64,000 nt of DNA from Exiguobacterium sp. Helios (lineage in GTDB: Bacteria > Bacillota > Bacilli > Exiguobacteriales > Exiguobacteriaceae): positions 2,133,501 through 2,197,500 of the forward strand of contig NZ_CP053557.1 in assembly GCF_014524545.1 (NCBI RefSeq), read 5' to 3'. The notes below the pieces were generated by a model. That model saw only the letters and a list, made by a program, of their open reading frames with translations. It did not search any database and was not told the origin of the DNA. The position numbers and the translations under genes were made by a program. Below, piece by piece: positions 1 to 10,080 of the stretch (position 1 is its first letter; every line of letters starts with the position of its first letter).

Positions 1-803
1 AAGATAATTCCCATCTGTTCAGCACGACGAACAGCTTCATCGTGGACTTCATTTAAATCGAGTAATCGTTCCGCTTCTTCTGCTGTCAAAATCGGACGTG
101 CCTCTTTGACACTCAGCTGACGTTTCTTTGTTTTTTTCGGCATGACTTGTCCGAGCATATCCTGCAGATTCGCAAGACCTTCCATACCTTGTTGTCCGGA
201 GAACAAATCCATTTGGCGTTCTTCAATGTCCACATCAATCATGCGGTCTTCTAGTTGACCTTGAAACAATTGTTGACGAATGACGGATCGATCGGCTGTA
301 TCGCTGGCAGTTTCCTGCTCGGGCGGTTTTTGAGTTCCACCGAACAGCATCTCAAACGGATTTCCTCCGCCAAGACCAGTCGAAGCTTTTTTACCGACAA
401 GGGCATCGACGATTCGTTCATTCGCAACCGCTTCAGCACGCTCTTTCAAAGCTTCCTTTTTCTCGTCTTTGACAAGCCGTAGTGAAGCTTCGACTAAATC
501 ACGGACCATTGATTCAACGTCACGTCCGACATAACCGACTTCCGTGAATTTCGTAGCTTCGATTTTAACGAACGGTGCACGGACCAGTTTAGCAAGTCGA
601 CGGGCAATTTCCGTTTTCCCGACTCCTGTCGGTCCGATCATCAAGATGTTTTTCGGTGTCACTTCATCACGCAGACTCGGATCGAGCAACTGACGGCGGT
701 AACGATTTCGGAGTGCAATCGCGACGGCTCGTTTCGCGTCCGCTTGACCAATAACATGTTCATTTAGTTTTTCCACGATTTGTCTCGGTGTAAATTCATG
801 CAT
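1..803 (-). CDS. hslU: HslU (ClpY), ATPase subunit of the HslUV protease, C-terminus cut by window edge
   Basis: Unfoldase that feeds substrates to the HslV peptidase in the cytoplasm. The 267 codons present begin [14 protein letters not shown] and carry Walker A ([13 protein letters not shown], about residues 57-69), then the family motif [14 protein letters not shown], then the glutamine- and charge-rich I-domain insertion. The family is usually about 465 residues, so roughly 200, including Walker B and the sensor region, lie beyond base 1. The ATG at 803 overlaps the hslV stop by 8 nt, which implies translational coupling. It is the third gene of the xerC-hslV-hslU operon; in B. subtilis codY follows, outside this window. 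Confidence 0.97.
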   Translation of the reverse strand, partial: MHEFTPRQIVEKLNEHVIGQADAKRAVAIALRNRYRRQLLDPSLRDEVTPKNILMIGPTGVGKTEIARRLAKLVRAPFVKIEATKFTEVGYVGRDVESMVRDLVEASLRLVKDEKKEALKERAEAVANERIVDALVGKKASTGLGGGNPFEMLFGGTQKPPEQETASDTADRSVIRQQLFQGQLEDRMIDVDIEERQMDLFSGQQGMEGLANLQDMLGQVMPKKTKKRQLSVKEARPILTAEEAERLLDLNEVHDEAVRRAEQMGII

Positions 804-1347
804 CTGCACTTCCCCCAATCGTTTCTAAAATGATTTGATCATTCGTGAATACACATAACTCCCCTGCTGTTTCAAGAGCAGCGCGGGCGATTTCCTCGGC
901 CGTCATGTGTGCAGCGTGCCGAGCCAGTGCCCGACCCGCGGCAAGCGCATAGTTTCCGCCTGAACCGATGGCCAAAATCCCGTCATCGGGTTCGATGACT
1001 TCTCCGTTACCTGAAACAAGAAGTAAATGTGTTCCATCCATGACAAGTAACAAAGCTTCCAGCTGGCGTAACATTTTATCGCCCCGCCATTCCTTTGCTA
1101 ATTCCACGGCAGCTCGTTGCAGGTTCCCGTTGTACATCTCAAGTTTTGCTTCAAACTTTTCGAATAATGTAAAAGCATCGGCTACACTTCCTGCAAACCC
1201 TGCAATCACTTTTCCACCATAGAGACGTCGGACTTTTTTTGCACTTTTCTTCATGATGACTTGATTACCAAAAGTCACTTGTCCATCCCCGCTCATTGCA
1301 GATTGACCGTTATGTTGAATCGCAAAAATCGTCGTTGCATGAAACAT
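796..1347 (-). CDS. hslV: HslV (ClpQ), peptidase subunit of HslUV
   Basis: Proteasome-like N-terminal nucleophile peptidase of 183 aa that forms the proteolytic core with HslU. The core HATTIFAI...[12 protein letters not shown] and the C-terminal [19 protein letters not shown] are typical. The start is the ATG at 1347, behind GGGAGG with a 6-nt spacer; upstream in-frame starts lie inside xerC and have no ribosome site. The N-terminus is M-F-H-A-T-T: the usual catalytic Thr aligns with residue 5, and the Met-Ser-Ser N-terminus of B. subtilis ClpQ, which uses an N-terminal Ser, is absent. It lies 13 nt after xerC and overlaps hslU by 8 nt. Confidence 0.97.
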   Translation of the reverse strand: MFHATTIFAIQHNGQSAMSGDGQVTFGNQVIMKKSAKKVRRLYGGKVIAGFAGSVADAFTLFEKFEAKLEMYNGNLQRAAVELAKEWRGDKMLRQLEALLLVMDGTHLLLVSGNGEVIEPDDGILAIGSGGNYALAAGRALARHAAHMTAEEIARAALETAGELCVFTNDQIILETIGGSADA

Positions 1348-1360
1348 GCTATTTCCTCCC

Positions 1361-2239
1361 TTAGGCACGCGGATGCGCTTGCTGATAAACATGTCGTAGC
1401 CGCTCCGTCGTGACGTGTGTATATTGCCCTGTCGTCGATAATGAAGCATGCCCAAGCAATTCTTGCACCGCTCGTAAATCTGCTCCACGTTCCAGTAAAT
1501 CGGTCGCGAAACTATGTCGTAAAGCATGTGGTGTCACATGTTTCGATAAAAAGGGATCTGCCTTTTTTAAGATTTTCCGAATCCCGTCCGTTGTCAAACG
1601 GCGACCTGAACGAGAAAGAAAAACGGCTTGTGCTTCATCCTCGGCCGGTTGTCGTTTCATCAAATACTCGGATAAGGCTTTTCTCGCAAATGATCCGATT
1701 GGTGTAATCCGTTCTTTTCGTCCTTTTCCGTATACATGCACATATTCCAAGTCCGGATCTAAATCTTTTACGTTCAATCCGGCTAATTCGCTGACACGCA
1801 TTCCTGACGCATACAGCAACTCAATCAATGCCACATTCCGTACCCCTAATGAATCCGACGTTCGGAAAACTTCTAAAAATCGTTCGTATTCTGATGGTAC
1901 TAAAAACGTCGGTAGCGTTTGGACACGTTTGGGTGCCTTCAATCCCTCAAAAGGATTGACGTCATTCGTATCCCGCGTCACAAAACGTCCGAACTGTTTC
2001 AAACAAGATACTTTTTGAGCGATCGTTGATTTAGATGCTTTTTGATCATAAAGAGCAAACAAATAACGCCGTGCAGTTGCCAATTCAATCGATCTCAGCT
2101 GATGATCGAGGCAAAAAGCGGCGTATTGTCGAAGTGTTTGATCATAAGAGCGGCCCGTATTTGGAGATAATTGACGCTCGATGTGTACATACCGTAAAAA
2201 CGATTTTCGCAGTACGTCAAACTCTGAGTCTACTCCCAT
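1361..2239 (-). CDS. xerC: Tyrosine recombinase XerC (CodV)
   Basis: Site-specific recombinase of 292 aa that resolves chromosome dimers at dif together with XerD. An N-terminal SAM-like DNA-binding domain (about 1-90) precedes the catalytic domain. The catalytic set is visible: Arg in ASGMRVSEL, Lys in GKGRKER, HxxR in HALRHSFA, His in LLGHASL and the nucleophile Tyr in TTGQYTHV. The start is ATG 2239 with GAAGGGGG upstream; earlier Met codons in frame have no ribosome site. First gene of an operon with hslVU, as in B. subtilis codV-clpQ-clpY-codY, and preceded by a good sigma-A type promoter. Confidence 0.96.
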   Translation of the reverse strand: MGVDSEFDVLRKSFLRYVHIERQLSPNTGRSYDQTLRQYAAFCLDHQLRSIELATARRYLFALYDQKASKSTIAQKVSCLKQFGRFVTRDTNDVNPFEGLKAPKRVQTLPTFLVPSEYERFLEVFRTSDSLGVRNVALIELLYASGMRVSELAGLNVKDLDPDLEYVHVYGKGRKERITPIGSFARKALSEYLMKRQPAEDEAQAVFLSRSGRRLTTDGIRKILKKADPFLSKHVTPHALRHSFATDLLERGADLRAVQELLGHASLSTTGQYTHVTTERLRHVYQQAHPRA

Positions 2240-2281
2240 TGATGAGCCCCCTTCTAACCATTTCATACTCGAATCGCCCTT

Positions 2282-2310
2282 AGCATAGCACACCGTAAGT
2301 AGTCTGACAA
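2282..2310 (-). promoter_or_regulatory. Promoter of xerC-hslVU
   Basis: On the minus strand TTGTCA (2305-2310), a 17-nt spacer, and TATGCT (2282-2287), about 43 nt before the xerC start. It makes the xerC-hslV-hslU operon transcriptionally separate from trmFO. Confidence 0.65.
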
Positions 2311-2368
2311 TAGACCAAAAACCGGAAAAATAACAAAATTATCACGCTTTTATGACAAATTAAGAAAT

Positions 2369-2401
2369 GGGAGAAAAGAACGCTGAATTGCGCCTTCTCC
2401 C
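2369..2401 (-). terminator. Probable terminator after trmFO
   Basis: GGGAGAA (2369-2375) pairs with TTCTCCC (2395-2401), followed on the minus strand by the T-rich run ATTTCTTAATTT. It lies just after the trmFO stop and before the xerC promoter. The loop is long and the T-run interrupted, so this is only a moderate call. Confidence 0.5.
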
Positions 2402-2410
2402 CCATCTTAC

Positions 2411-3715
2411 TTACATATCGGTAAAGTCTTTGATTGCTTCCAATGCCCGCTCGGCAAGAAGCGCATATTTTTCTGGTTTCTTCATTCGACCGGTTTGGTT
2501 GGCAAGTCCCGGTACAAGTCCGAAGTTTGCATTCATCGGCTGGAAGTTCTTTCCTTCCGTCGTCGTGATGTAATGCGCCATCGCACCCATCATCGTTTCC
2601 TTCGGGAAGGCGATCGGCTCCGCTTCATTAACTAAACGAGCCGCATTGATACCTGCCGTCAAACCGGAAGCAGCTGATTCGACGTATCCTTCGACACCTG
2701 TCATCTGACCGGCAAAGAATAGATCCGGACGTGTTCGTGTCTGATACGTCGGTTGCAACAAGTTCGGTGAATTGACAAACGTATTCCGGTGCATGACACC
2801 ATAACGAACGATTTCAGCATTTTCAAGACCTGGAATCAAACGGATGATCCGTTTTTGTTCGCCCCACTTCAGATGCGTTTGGAATCCGACGAGGTTAAAC
2901 AATGTCCCGGCTGAGTTATCCTGACGAAGTTGAACGACGGCATACGGACGTTCACCCGTTTTCGGATCTTCAAGACCAACCGGCTTCATCGGTCCGAATA
3001 AAAGTGTCTTCGGTCCGCGTGACGCTAATACTTCAAATGGCATGCATCCTTCGAAGTAGATTTCCTTCTCGAATTCTTTTAACGGAACGACTTCCGCTTG
3101 AATCAACTCATTGTGGAAATGCATAAACTCTTCTTCTGTCATCGGACAGTTCAAGTAAGCTGCTTCCCCTTTATCATAACGTGACTTTAAATATACTTTA
3201 TCGCGGTCAATCGTATCGCCGTCAAGAATCGGTGCGGCAGCATCAAAGAAGTACAGGTAATCTTCTCCGGTGAACTGCTTAAGGGATTCGGATAAGGAGG
3301 CACTTGTTAAAGGACCTGTCGCGACGATGGTCGGACCATCCGGAATCGCTTCAAGTTCCTCATGATGAACCGTGACGTTCGGATGATTTTTTAACGTTTC
3401 CGTCACGTATCCGGCAAAGTCATGTCGATCGACAGCAAGCGCACCACCTGCCGGCACACTCGCAAGATCGGCAGCCTTGAGGATAAGTGAGTCGAGTTGT
3501 CGCATTTCTTCTTTTAATACACCGACTGCATTTGTCAGTTGATTAGCTCGAAGTGAGTTCGAGCAGACGAGTTCTGCAAATTGATCGGTATGGTGAGCAG
3601 GTGTCTGCTTGACTGGTCGCATTTCATATAAATCTACTTGTACACCACGTTTCGCAAGTTGCCATGCTGCTTCAGAACCTGCGAGACCGGCGCCGATTAC
3701 GGTTACCCGTTTCAT
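2411..3715 (-). CDS. trmFO: TrmFO, folate/FAD-dependent tRNA (uracil-54-C5) methyltransferase
   Basis: Methylates U54 of the tRNA T-loop using methylene-tetrahydrofolate and FADH2. It has 434 aa, the normal family length. The N-terminal Rossmann FAD motif [16 protein letters not shown] is followed by the family signature [11 protein letters not shown], with [11 protein letters not shown] and a C-terminal [16 protein letters not shown]. The ATG lies 3 nt after the topA stop and its ribosome site (GAGGAGG) is inside the last topA codons, so the two are co-transcribed. The topA-trmFO-xerC-hslVU order is that of B. subtilis. Confidence 0.98.
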   Translation of the reverse strand: MKRVTVIGAGLAGSEAAWQLAKRGVQVDLYEMRPVKQTPAHHTDQFAELVCSNSLRANQLTNAVGVLKEEMRQLDSLILKAADLASVPAGGALAVDRHDFAGYVTETLKNHPNVTVHHEELEAIPDGPTIVATGPLTSASLSESLKQFTGEDYLYFFDAAAPILDGDTIDRDKVYLKSRYDKGEAAYLNCPMTEEEFMHFHNELIQAEVVPLKEFEKEIYFEGCMPFEVLASRGPKTLLFGPMKPVGLEDPKTGERPYAVVQLRQDNSAGTLFNLVGFQTHLKWGEQKRIIRLIPGLENAEIVRYGVMHRNTFVNSPNLLQPTYQTRTRPDLFFAGQMTGVEGYVESAASGLTAGINAARLVNEAEPIAFPKETMMGAMAHYITTTEGKNFQPMNANFGLVPGLANQTGRMKKPEKYALLAERALEAIKDFTDM

Positions 3716-3718
3716 CGG

Positions 3719-5815
3719 TCATTCCTCCTCTTGCTCCTGATCGATGCGTGTTTCATGATGTCCGCAAGACGTACATTCTACTTTCACACCGTTCTTGATT
3801 TTCTTTTGTACCATCATACTGCTACAAACCGGACATGGTTCTTCGACCGGTTTATCCCATGAGACGAATTCACATTCCGGATAATTCGAACAGCCGTAGA
3901 ATAAGCGTCCTTTTTTACTCCGGCGTTCCACGATCTCACCTGTTCCACACGTCGGACATTTAACACCAATCTCAACTTGAATCGGCTTCGTGTTCCGACA
4001 TTCCGGGAAGTTTGAGCACGCCATGAATTTTCCATAACGGCCCATCTTGATGACCATCGCGTGTCCGCAGACTTCACAATCTTCTCCGGCCGGTTCGTCT
4101 TTAATTTCGATTTTTTCGATTTCGGCTTCTGCACGTGTCAGACGCTTTTCGAACGATTTATAAATCGGATCGACGACTTCCGTCCACTGCATGTCCCCTT
4201 TTTCGATTGCATCGAGCAACGCTTCCATATCCGCCGTAAATTGAACGGTGATGAATTCTTGGAAATAATCACTGATCATATCGATGACCAGTTCCCCGAG
4301 TTCGGTCGGCAGGAATTTTTTCTCTTCGAGCGTCACGTAACCACGTTTTTGGATCGTATCGAGTGTCGGCGCATACGTCGACGGACGACCAATCCCAAGT
4401 TCTTCCATCGCCCGGACGAGGCGTGCCTCGGTATACCGCGGTGGTGGTTGCGTAAAGTGTTGTTTCGGCTCAATCATTTCCTGCTCCAAGACTTCACCGT
4501 CTTCAAGCGGCGGCAACAAACCGTCCTTGACGTCCGTTACCGTCTCATCGTCTGTATCTTCAATATAGACTTTCATGAATCCGGCAAATTTGACCGTCGA
4601 ACCGTTTGCCCGGAACATGACATCATTTGAGACCAAGTCGACTTTGACTGTATCGAGAACAGCCGGAGCCATTTGACTCGCAACGAACCGTTCCCAAATC
4701 AATTTGTATAACCGGAACTGATCGCGGGATAAATACGATTTGACAAGTTGCGGGTCACGCATCGTCGATGTCGGACGAACAGCTTCGTGGGCATCTTGCG
4801 AATTCGCTGCTTTTTTCTCTTTCCGTTTTTCGACAGCGATGTATTCTTTCCCGTATGCATTTTCGATGAACCCCTGCGCTTCGATGTTGGCGGTTTCGGA
4901 TGTCCGGGTTGAATCGGTCCGCATGTACGTAATCAAACCGACCGTTCCTTCTTTGCCGAGCTCGATTCCTTCATATAATTGCTGGGCAATCATCATCGTC
5001 TTCTTCGCACGGAAGTTCAGCTTGCGGGCTGCTTCTTGTTGGAGCGAACTCGTCGTAAACGGCAAGGCTGGATTCCGGCGACGCTCTTTTTTCGTGACGG
5101 AGTCGACCGTGAAGGACTCTGAAAGTTTTGCCAATACTTCATTGACTTCCTCTTCTGAGTGCAATTCACGTTTCTTCCCGTCAATCCCGTAGAAGTTGGC
5201 TTCGAGCTTTTCACCATTGGCATCAAGCTCTAGTTTGATCGTCCAATATTCTTCTGGTAAAAAGGCATTGATTTCTTGCTCGCGGTCAATGATCATCTTC
5301 ACGGCAACCGATTGAACACGTCCTGCTGACAAGCCCTTTTTAATTTTCTTCCAGAGTAACGGACTCATGCTGTAACCGACGAGACGGTCCAAGATACGCC
5401 GTGCCTGTTGTGCATCGACAAGATCGTAGTTGATCTTGCGGGGTCTCTTGAACGAATCTTTGATGGCGTCTTTCGTGATTTCATTAAAGACGACCCGGCA
5501 TTCTGTCGATTCATCGACACCGAGGGCTTTCGCTAAATGCCAAGCGATTGCTTCCCCTTCGCGGTCCGGGTCGGCTGCGAGATAGATTTTTTGTGCTTTT
5601 TTAGCGGCCGTTTTTAATTCTTTTAAAACCGGACCTTTACCACGAATCGTAATATACTTTGGTTCATAATCATGTTCTACGTCAACACCCATTTGACTTT
5701 TCGGTAAGTCGATGACATGTCCCATCGAAGCTTTCACGGTATAGTTTGAACCGAGATAACGTTTGATGGTTTTTGCCTTTGCAGGTGATTCGACAATTAC
5801 TAAATATTTTGCCAT
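3719..5815 (-). CDS. topA: DNA topoisomerase I (type IA)
   Basis: Relaxes negative supercoils by a transient 5'-phosphotyrosine break. 698 aa: an N-terminal Toprim domain ([12 protein letters not shown]; acidic DPDREGEA, about 82-89), the catalytic Tyr in [12 protein letters not shown], then three C-terminal C4 zinc-ribbon repeats (CEVCG...CSNFPEC, CPTCG...CSNYPEC, CPVCSS...CTSCG). The tail is acidic. The start is ATG 5815 with AGGGAGCG upstream. A promoter of the form TTGACA-N18-TATGAT overlaps the end of dprA, so topA-trmFO probably form one transcript. Confidence 0.98.
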   Translation of the reverse strand: MAKYLVIVESPAKAKTIKRYLGSNYTVKASMGHVIDLPKSQMGVDVEHDYEPKYITIRGKGPVLKELKTAAKKAQKIYLAADPDREGEAIAWHLAKALGVDESTECRVVFNEITKDAIKDSFKRPRKINYDLVDAQQARRILDRLVGYSMSPLLWKKIKKGLSAGRVQSVAVKMIIDREQEINAFLPEEYWTIKLELDANGEKLEANFYGIDGKKRELHSEEEVNEVLAKLSESFTVDSVTKKERRRNPALPFTTSSLQQEAARKLNFRAKKTMMIAQQLYEGIELGKEGTVGLITYMRTDSTRTSETANIEAQGFIENAYGKEYIAVEKRKEKKAANSQDAHEAVRPTSTMRDPQLVKSYLSRDQFRLYKLIWERFVASQMAPAVLDTVKVDLVSNDVMFRANGSTVKFAGFMKVYIEDTDDETVTDVKDGLLPPLEDGEVLEQEMIEPKQHFTQPPPRYTEARLVRAMEELGIGRPSTYAPTLDTIQKRGYVTLEEKKFLPTELGELVIDMISDYFQEFITVQFTADMEALLDAIEKGDMQWTEVVDPIYKSFEKRLTRAEAEIEKIEIKDEPAGEDCEVCGHAMVIKMGRYGKFMACSNFPECRNTKPIQVEIGVKCPTCGTGEIVERRSKKGRLFYGCSNYPECEFVSWDKPVEEPCPVCSSMMVQKKIKNGVKVECTSCGHHETRIDQEQEEE

Positions 5816-5861
5816 TACAATCGCTCCCTATTAGAGGCGTACTCGTATTTTAATCTCACTT

Positions 5862-5891
5862 ATCATAGTAGTCTCGATTCCTATTTGTCAA
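5862..5891 (-). promoter_or_regulatory. Promoter of topA-trmFO
   Basis: Minus-strand TTGACA (5886-5891) overlaps the last dprA codons and stop; an 18-nt spacer leads to TATGAT (5862-5867). The topA start is about 46 nt further on. Confidence 0.65.
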
Positions 5892-6690
5892 CGTTCATCA
5901 AGATACTTTTTGAAACTTCTTCCGGATTCAAGAGCGGAATCGCCCCTTCCGCAATCAGTTGATTTGTCCCTTGAAAGTGTTTTTCTGTTGGACAACCAGG
6001 GATACAATACACGTCTTTTCCCTGTTCCAGCGCGTGACCTGCCGTGTTCATCGTTCCGCTTTTCCGGGTTGCCTCAACGATAATCAATCCTGACGCCAGT
6101 CCCGAGATGATCCGGTTTCGTTCCAAAAACTGATATTTCTTGACTGGGGTTGAAGCGGGATACTCAGATAAAAGCAGTCCGGCTTGTTGAATGCGCTGGA
6201 ACAGTCGTGAATGCCGGACGGGGTACAAGTAATCAAACCCGCTCGCTAACACAGCAATCGTCGCTTGATGATGTTTAAGGGAAAGACGATGTACAAGAGA
6301 ATCAATGCCAAGGGCGCCACCTGACACCGTGACGAATGGAGACTCAAAAAAGGGACGTAAGAAAGATAAACGTTTTGAGTGAGAAGGAGAAGGTTGACGA
6401 CTTCCGATGATACTGATCATCGGCTGTTGTAATAGGGAAGGATCACCGCTGAAGAAAAGACCATAAACGGGCTGAGGAATCTGAAGTAACGACATCGGAA
6501 AACACGGGTCTCCGGGGACAAGAAGGTTCATTGGGACTTGATCCAATTGTAAGGCTTGCTGATAACGGTTTTTGATGGATCTTGACACGGGTAAATCCTC
6601 TACCGGTAAAAGACCGTACTGCTCGATCAAGACAACGATTGAATACGGAACCCGGCAAGTCGCAAAACGTGCATACAGTTCTCTGTCCAT
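5881..6690 (-). CDS. dprA: DprA (Smf), DNA-processing protein of transformation
   Basis: Loads RecA onto incoming single-stranded DNA in natural transformation. 269 aa, slightly shorter than the B. subtilis protein (about 297). The DprA Rossmann domain is visible in order: SIIGSR, VSGGALGIDSLVH, GFDYLYP, LLSEYP, FLERNRIISGLA, IIVEATRKSGTMNTA and IPGCP. No C-terminal winged-helix domain is evident. The start is ATG 6690 behind AAAGGAG. It lies between sucD and topA, as in B. subtilis. A terminator follows sucD, so it probably has its own promoter or depends on read-through. Confidence 0.95.
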   Translation of the reverse strand: MDRELYARFATCRVPYSIVVLIEQYGLLPVEDLPVSRSIKNRYQQALQLDQVPMNLLVPGDPCFPMSLLQIPQPVYGLFFSGDPSLLQQPMISIIGSRQPSPSHSKRLSFLRPFFESPFVTVSGGALGIDSLVHRLSLKHHQATIAVLASGFDYLYPVRHSRLFQRIQQAGLLLSEYPASTPVKKYQFLERNRIISGLASGLIIVEATRKSGTMNTAGHALEQGKDVYCIPGCPTEKHFQGTNQLIAEGAIPLLNPEEVSKSILMNVDK

Positions 6691-6721
6691 TCATTACGCT
6701 CCTTTTATATAGAAGAAAGCC

Positions 6722-6740
6722 GTCCTGATTAAATCAGGAC
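6722..6740 (-). terminator. Terminator after sucCD
   Basis: Perfect inverted repeat GTCCTGATT / AATCAGGAC with a minimal loop, followed on the minus strand by GGCTTTCTTCTATAT. It lies 15 nt after the sucD stop. Confidence 0.75.
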
Positions 6741-6754
6741 AGCTGACATCTTGT

Positions 6755-7669
6755 TTAGTTCACAGTTGAACCTGTGACACATTCATCGTAAATACCGGCT
6801 TCTTTGATGACACGAATCAACGTCTCACCGATGATAGCTGGCGTTTCTGCTACTTCGATACCATTGGCACGAAGTGTTTTGATTTTTTCTGCAGCAGTTC
6901 CTTTACCGCCTGAAATGATTGCACCGGCATGACCCATCCGTTTGCCTTCAGGTGCTGTTTGTCCACCGATGAATCCGATGACCGGCTTCGTCATGTTGGC
7001 TTTGACCCACTCAGCCGCTTCTTCTTCTGCCGTTCCACCGATTTCACCCAGCATGATGACGGCTTTTGTTTCCGGATCTTCATTAAACGCTTTAAGCGTA
7101 TCAATGAAATCTGTTCCGTTGACCGGATCGCCACCGATTCCTACTGCTGTTGATTGACCAATTCCTGCTGTCGTCAATTGATGAACTGCTTCGTACGTCA
7201 ATGTTCCAGAACGTGAAACGATTCCAACGTGACCTGGAGTATGAATGTATCCTGGCATGATCCCAAGTTTCGCAACGCCTGGCGTAATCACACCCGGACA
7301 GTTTGGTCCGATCAGACGGACTGGTTTTCCGTCTAGATAACGTTTTACTTTAACCATATCAAGAACCGGAATTCCTTCCGTGATACAAATGATCAAAGCG
7401 ATGTTTGCATCCGCTGCTTCCATGATGGCATCCGCTGCAAATGCAGGCGGTACATAGATGATTGAAGCATTGGCAGCTGTCTTTTCGACTGCCTGAGCTA
7501 CTGTATCGAAGACCGGTACTCCTAATACTTCCGTTCCACCTTTACCTGGTGTCACGCCACCGACGAGGTTCGTTCCGTAATCAATCATCTGTTCGCCGTG
7601 GAACATCCCTTGATTCCCTGTAATTCCTTGAATGATGACTTTTGTTGATTCATTTACCCAAATACTCAT
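6755..7669 (-). CDS. sucD: Succinyl-CoA synthetase, alpha subunit
   Basis: With SucC converts succinyl-CoA to succinate with substrate-level phosphorylation (TCA cycle). 304 aa. The N-terminal CoA-binding Rossmann fold carries [13 protein letters not shown] and the middle has IGPNCPGVI. The active phosphohistidine is in [14 protein letters not shown] near residue 245. The ATG is 13 nt after the sucC stop with GGGGGAG between them. Ends at a hairpin terminator. Confidence 0.98.
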   Translation of the reverse strand: MSIWVNESTKVIIQGITGNQGMFHGEQMIDYGTNLVGGVTPGKGGTEVLGVPVFDTVAQAVEKTAANASIIYVPPAFAADAIMEAADANIALIICITEGIPVLDMVKVKRYLDGKPVRLIGPNCPGVITPGVAKLGIMPGYIHTPGHVGIVSRSGTLTYEAVHQLTTAGIGQSTAVGIGGDPVNGTDFIDTLKAFNEDPETKAVIMLGEIGGTAEEEAAEWVKANMTKPVIGFIGGQTAPEGKRMGHAGAIISGGKGTAAEKIKTLRANGIEVAETPAIIGETLIRVIKEAGIYDECVTGSTVN

Positions 7670-7682
7670 CCTTAGCTCCCCC

Positions 7683-8843
7683 TTACTTCACGAGCGCAGC
7701 AATTTTTTCTGCGCCGTCTGCCATTGATGTAGCTGCTGTAATCGCTAGACCTGAATCTTTGAGAATTTGTTTCCCGGCATCGACATTTGTTCCTTCGAGA
7801 CGGACGACGAGTGGCAATTCTAAGCCCACTTCTTTTGTTGCGGCAACGATACCTTCTGCAATGACGTCACACTTCATAATTCCACCAAAGATGTTAACGA
7901 AAATCCCTTTGACGTTCTCATCCGATAAAATCAATTTAAAGGCTTCTGTTACTTTTTCTTTTGTCGCACCGCCACCGACATCAAGGAAGTTTGCTGGATC
8001 GCCGCTGAAATGCTTGATGATATCCATCGTCGCCATCGCGAGACCTGCACCGTTGACGAGACATCCGATGTTTCCGTCGAGTGCGATATAGTTTAAGTCA
8101 TTTTTAGAAGCTTCCACTTCACGTGGATCCTCTTCTGACTCGTCACGGAGTGCAACGACATCCGCATGACGGTATAACGCGTTTGAATCAAAGTTGAGTT
8201 TTGCATCAAGTGCCAAGACATCACCGTCTTTTGTTGTGACGAGTGGATTGATTTCAGCAATCGAGCAGTCTTTATCGACGAAGAATGTATACAATTTCGT
8301 GACCATACCGACGAATTTATTGACAAGTTTAACCGGAACACCCATTGCAAACGCCAATTTACGCGCTTGGAAGGCTTGTAAACCAACTGCCGGATCAACC
8401 ACTTCTTTGATGATTTTTTCCGGAGTTGCTTCTGCGACTTCCTCAATATCCATTCCGCCTTCACTTGAACCCATGATGACGACACGTCCCGTTACACGGT
8501 CAAGGACAATCCCGAGATAGTATTCCTTGTCAATCGCGCAACCTTCCTCAACAAGAAGACGTTGGATGACTTTACCTTCTGGACCTGTTTGATGCGTGAC
8601 GAGTGTTTTGCCGAGTAACTCTGTCGCGAATGCTTTCACTTCTTCTTGCGATTTTGCCAATTTAACACCACCGGCTTTACCGCGACCCCCTGCGTGAATC
8701 TGTGCTTTTACGACTTTGATCGGACCTGACAATTGTTCTGCTGCATCGACTGCTTCTTCAACTGTAAATGCTGCAATTCCGTTCGGAACAGGTACACCGT
8801 ACGAACGAAGTAACTCTTTTGCCTGATATTCATGTACATTCAT
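7683..8843 (-). CDS. sucC: Succinyl-CoA synthetase, beta subunit (ATP-grasp)
   Basis: 386 aa, matching the B. subtilis length. N-terminal ATP-grasp ([30 protein letters not shown]), metal-binding AEINPLV, then the CoA-ligase domain with [14 protein letters not shown] and NIFGGI. The start is ATG 8843 with AAGGGGG; the open frame extends upstream but without another ribosome site. First gene of sucCD. A promoter with a cre-like sequence lies upstream, so catabolite control is possible but unproven. Confidence 0.98.
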   Translation of the reverse strand: MNVHEYQAKELLRSYGVPVPNGIAAFTVEEAVDAAEQLSGPIKVVKAQIHAGGRGKAGGVKLAKSQEEVKAFATELLGKTLVTHQTGPEGKVIQRLLVEEGCAIDKEYYLGIVLDRVTGRVVIMGSSEGGMDIEEVAEATPEKIIKEVVDPAVGLQAFQARKLAFAMGVPVKLVNKFVGMVTKLYTFFVDKDCSIAEINPLVTTKDGDVLALDAKLNFDSNALYRHADVVALRDESEEDPREVEASKNDLNYIALDGNIGCLVNGAGLAMATMDIIKHFSGDPANFLDVGGGATKEKVTEAFKLILSDENVKGIFVNIFGGIMKCDVIAEGIVAATKEVGLELPLVVRLEGTNVDAGKQILKDSGLAITAATSMADGAEKIAALVK

Positions 8844-8882
8844 GAAAAAATCCCCCTTAACCCCTTTAGTTTCGGCTCTTTC

Positions 8883-8911
8883 ATTGTAGTTAAAATTGGA
8901 AGCGCTGTCTA
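8883..8911 (-). promoter_or_regulatory. Probable sucCD promoter with cre-like element
   Basis: Minus-strand TAGACA (8906-8911), 17-nt spacer, TACAAT (8883-8888). Plus-strand bases 8897-8910 (TGGAAGCGCTGTCT) match the cre consensus TGWAANCGNTNWCA except at positions 3 and 14, and lie in the spacer and -35. The promoter is moderate and the CcpA site is tentative. Confidence 0.5.
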
Positions 8912-8931
8912 TCGTTATCGACCGAAAGCAT

Positions 8932-9192
8932 TTATTTCTTCGAAATTCCTGTTTGATCGAGTTGATATAAAAAGGCGAATAACTCGGCAATGACCCCATA
9001 TAATTCATTTGGAATTTGCTCTGAGACTTGGACGGCGTCGAGCAATGTGACCAACGTCTCGTCTTGCCGTATCGGAATACCGTGTTGGAGAGCTTCTTCG
9101 AGAATTCGCTCCGCCACCCGTTCTGATCCTTTCGCGACGACCTTAGGAGCCTGCATCTGTTCTTCATATGATAAGGCGATGGCTTTTTTCAT
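8932..9192 (-). CDS. ylqH: FlhB C-terminal-domain-like small protein (YlqH family)
   Basis: 86 aa resembling only the cytoplasmic C-terminal domain of the flagellar export protein Flh[41 protein letters not shown]...[27 protein letters not shown]. The FlhB autocleavage motif NPTH is absent: APKVVAKG occupies the equivalent region. There are no membrane segments. The ATG overlaps the ylqG stop by 4 nt (ATGA). The position between rnhB/ylqG and sucC is as in B. subtilis. The function is unknown; a link to flagellar export is an inference from homology only. Confidence 0.85.
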   Translation of the reverse strand: MKKAIALSYEEQMQAPKVVAKGSERVAERILEEALQHGIPIRQDETLVTLLDAVQVSEQIPNELYGVIAELFAFLYQLDQTGISKK

Positions 9193-10067
9193 ATCTGATA
9201 ATCCACCCTTCCGTTTCGATCCGTCGGTTGGAACGATATCCGTTCTTTTTCCGCTTCTATTTGTTCGAAGCGGATCAAATCATATCCCTGCTCGTACAAA
9301 CGTTGTTCGATGGTCGGCTGATAGTGGGACATAAAAGCGGCAATCCGGTCATCCGGATGAAAAACGGAAATCGCGATTTTTCGATCCGTGATTAATAAAT
9401 CCAATGCAATTTCGCCGACTTTCGGCAGTTTTAAGTAAAAAGCAATTCGTGCGTGATCCGGATTAAATTCTTTTTGATCAAAGGGTGCCTCCATCGTGAC
9501 GTCGACTTCTTCGAAAGGACCAAATTGCGGTAATTGAAACAAAAATATACCGCGTCCGGTTTCATTCGTTGCTTGAATGACCTGTTGGGCCAGCACCTGA
9601 TCACTCGTCTTCCGGTCGAGCTGCCCCTCTGTTGTACCATCCGCACTCCGAGCGAGTTGAACCAACTCGATGATGGCTTGTTTGAAGGCTGTTCCGGATC
9701 CCTCCATCACTTTTTGACCCAGCTGTTGCAACACCTCTCGTGTCGTTTGCGGGACGGATTCCGCTGAAAGTGGAGCAATCCGATCAAATGTCGGAAGCAC
9801 CGGTAATTTCGGAGAACTGGTTTCCTGTGAAACAATTTTTAAAACGGGCTGTCCATCTGTACTCGTGACCAGAAACCGGTAGGTCGCTCCTTCTTTTAGC
9901 TCGGCTGTCGTTCCCGCCGTCAAGACACGTTGTCCGACTTGCAGTTCCATCAGACCGTCCGGAAGCAGTTTCAATACTTTACCGATGACGTTTGCCCCTT
10001 CACGCAACGGTTGGTTAGCCGAATCAATAATTTTAAAGGGCAATAAGGCACGATGCTCAATCTGCAC
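9189..10067 (-). CDS. ylqG: YlqG-like protein of unknown function
   Basis: 292 aa, identified by position and coupling rather than by known function. The N-terminal part (1-75) looks like a small beta-barrel (GANVIGKVLKLLPDGLMELQVGQRVLTAG). The middle is helical and Gln-rich, and the C-terminal half has alternating beta-like strands with PFGPFEEVDVTM, IAFYLKLPKVGEIALDLLITDRKIAISVF. The overall plan (N-terminal linker, C-terminal FliK-like beta domain) resembles hook-length-control-like proteins, which would fit the FlhB-like partner encoded immediately downstream with a 4-nt overlap. No signal peptide or membrane segment is seen. It starts 13 nt after rnhB. Confidence 0.75.
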   Translation of the reverse strand: MQIEHRALLPFKIIDSANQPLREGANVIGKVLKLLPDGLMELQVGQRVLTAGTTAELKEGATYRFLVTSTDGQPVLKIVSQETSSPKLPVLPTFDRIAPLSAESVPQTTREVLQQLGQKVMEGSGTAFKQAIIELVQLARSADGTTEGQLDRKTSDQVLAQQVIQATNETGRGIFLFQLPQFGPFEEVDVTMEAPFDQKEFNPDHARIAFYLKLPKVGEIALDLLITDRKIAISVFHPDDRIAAFMSHYQPTIEQRLYEQGYDLIRFEQIEAEKERISFQPTDRNGRVDYQI

Positions 10068-10080
10068 GATAGCTCACCTC

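Noticed and set aside
1410-2018. Long plus-strand ORF opposite xerC
   Set aside because: Antisense shadow of a clearly coding gene; no ribosome site and no recognisable protein features.
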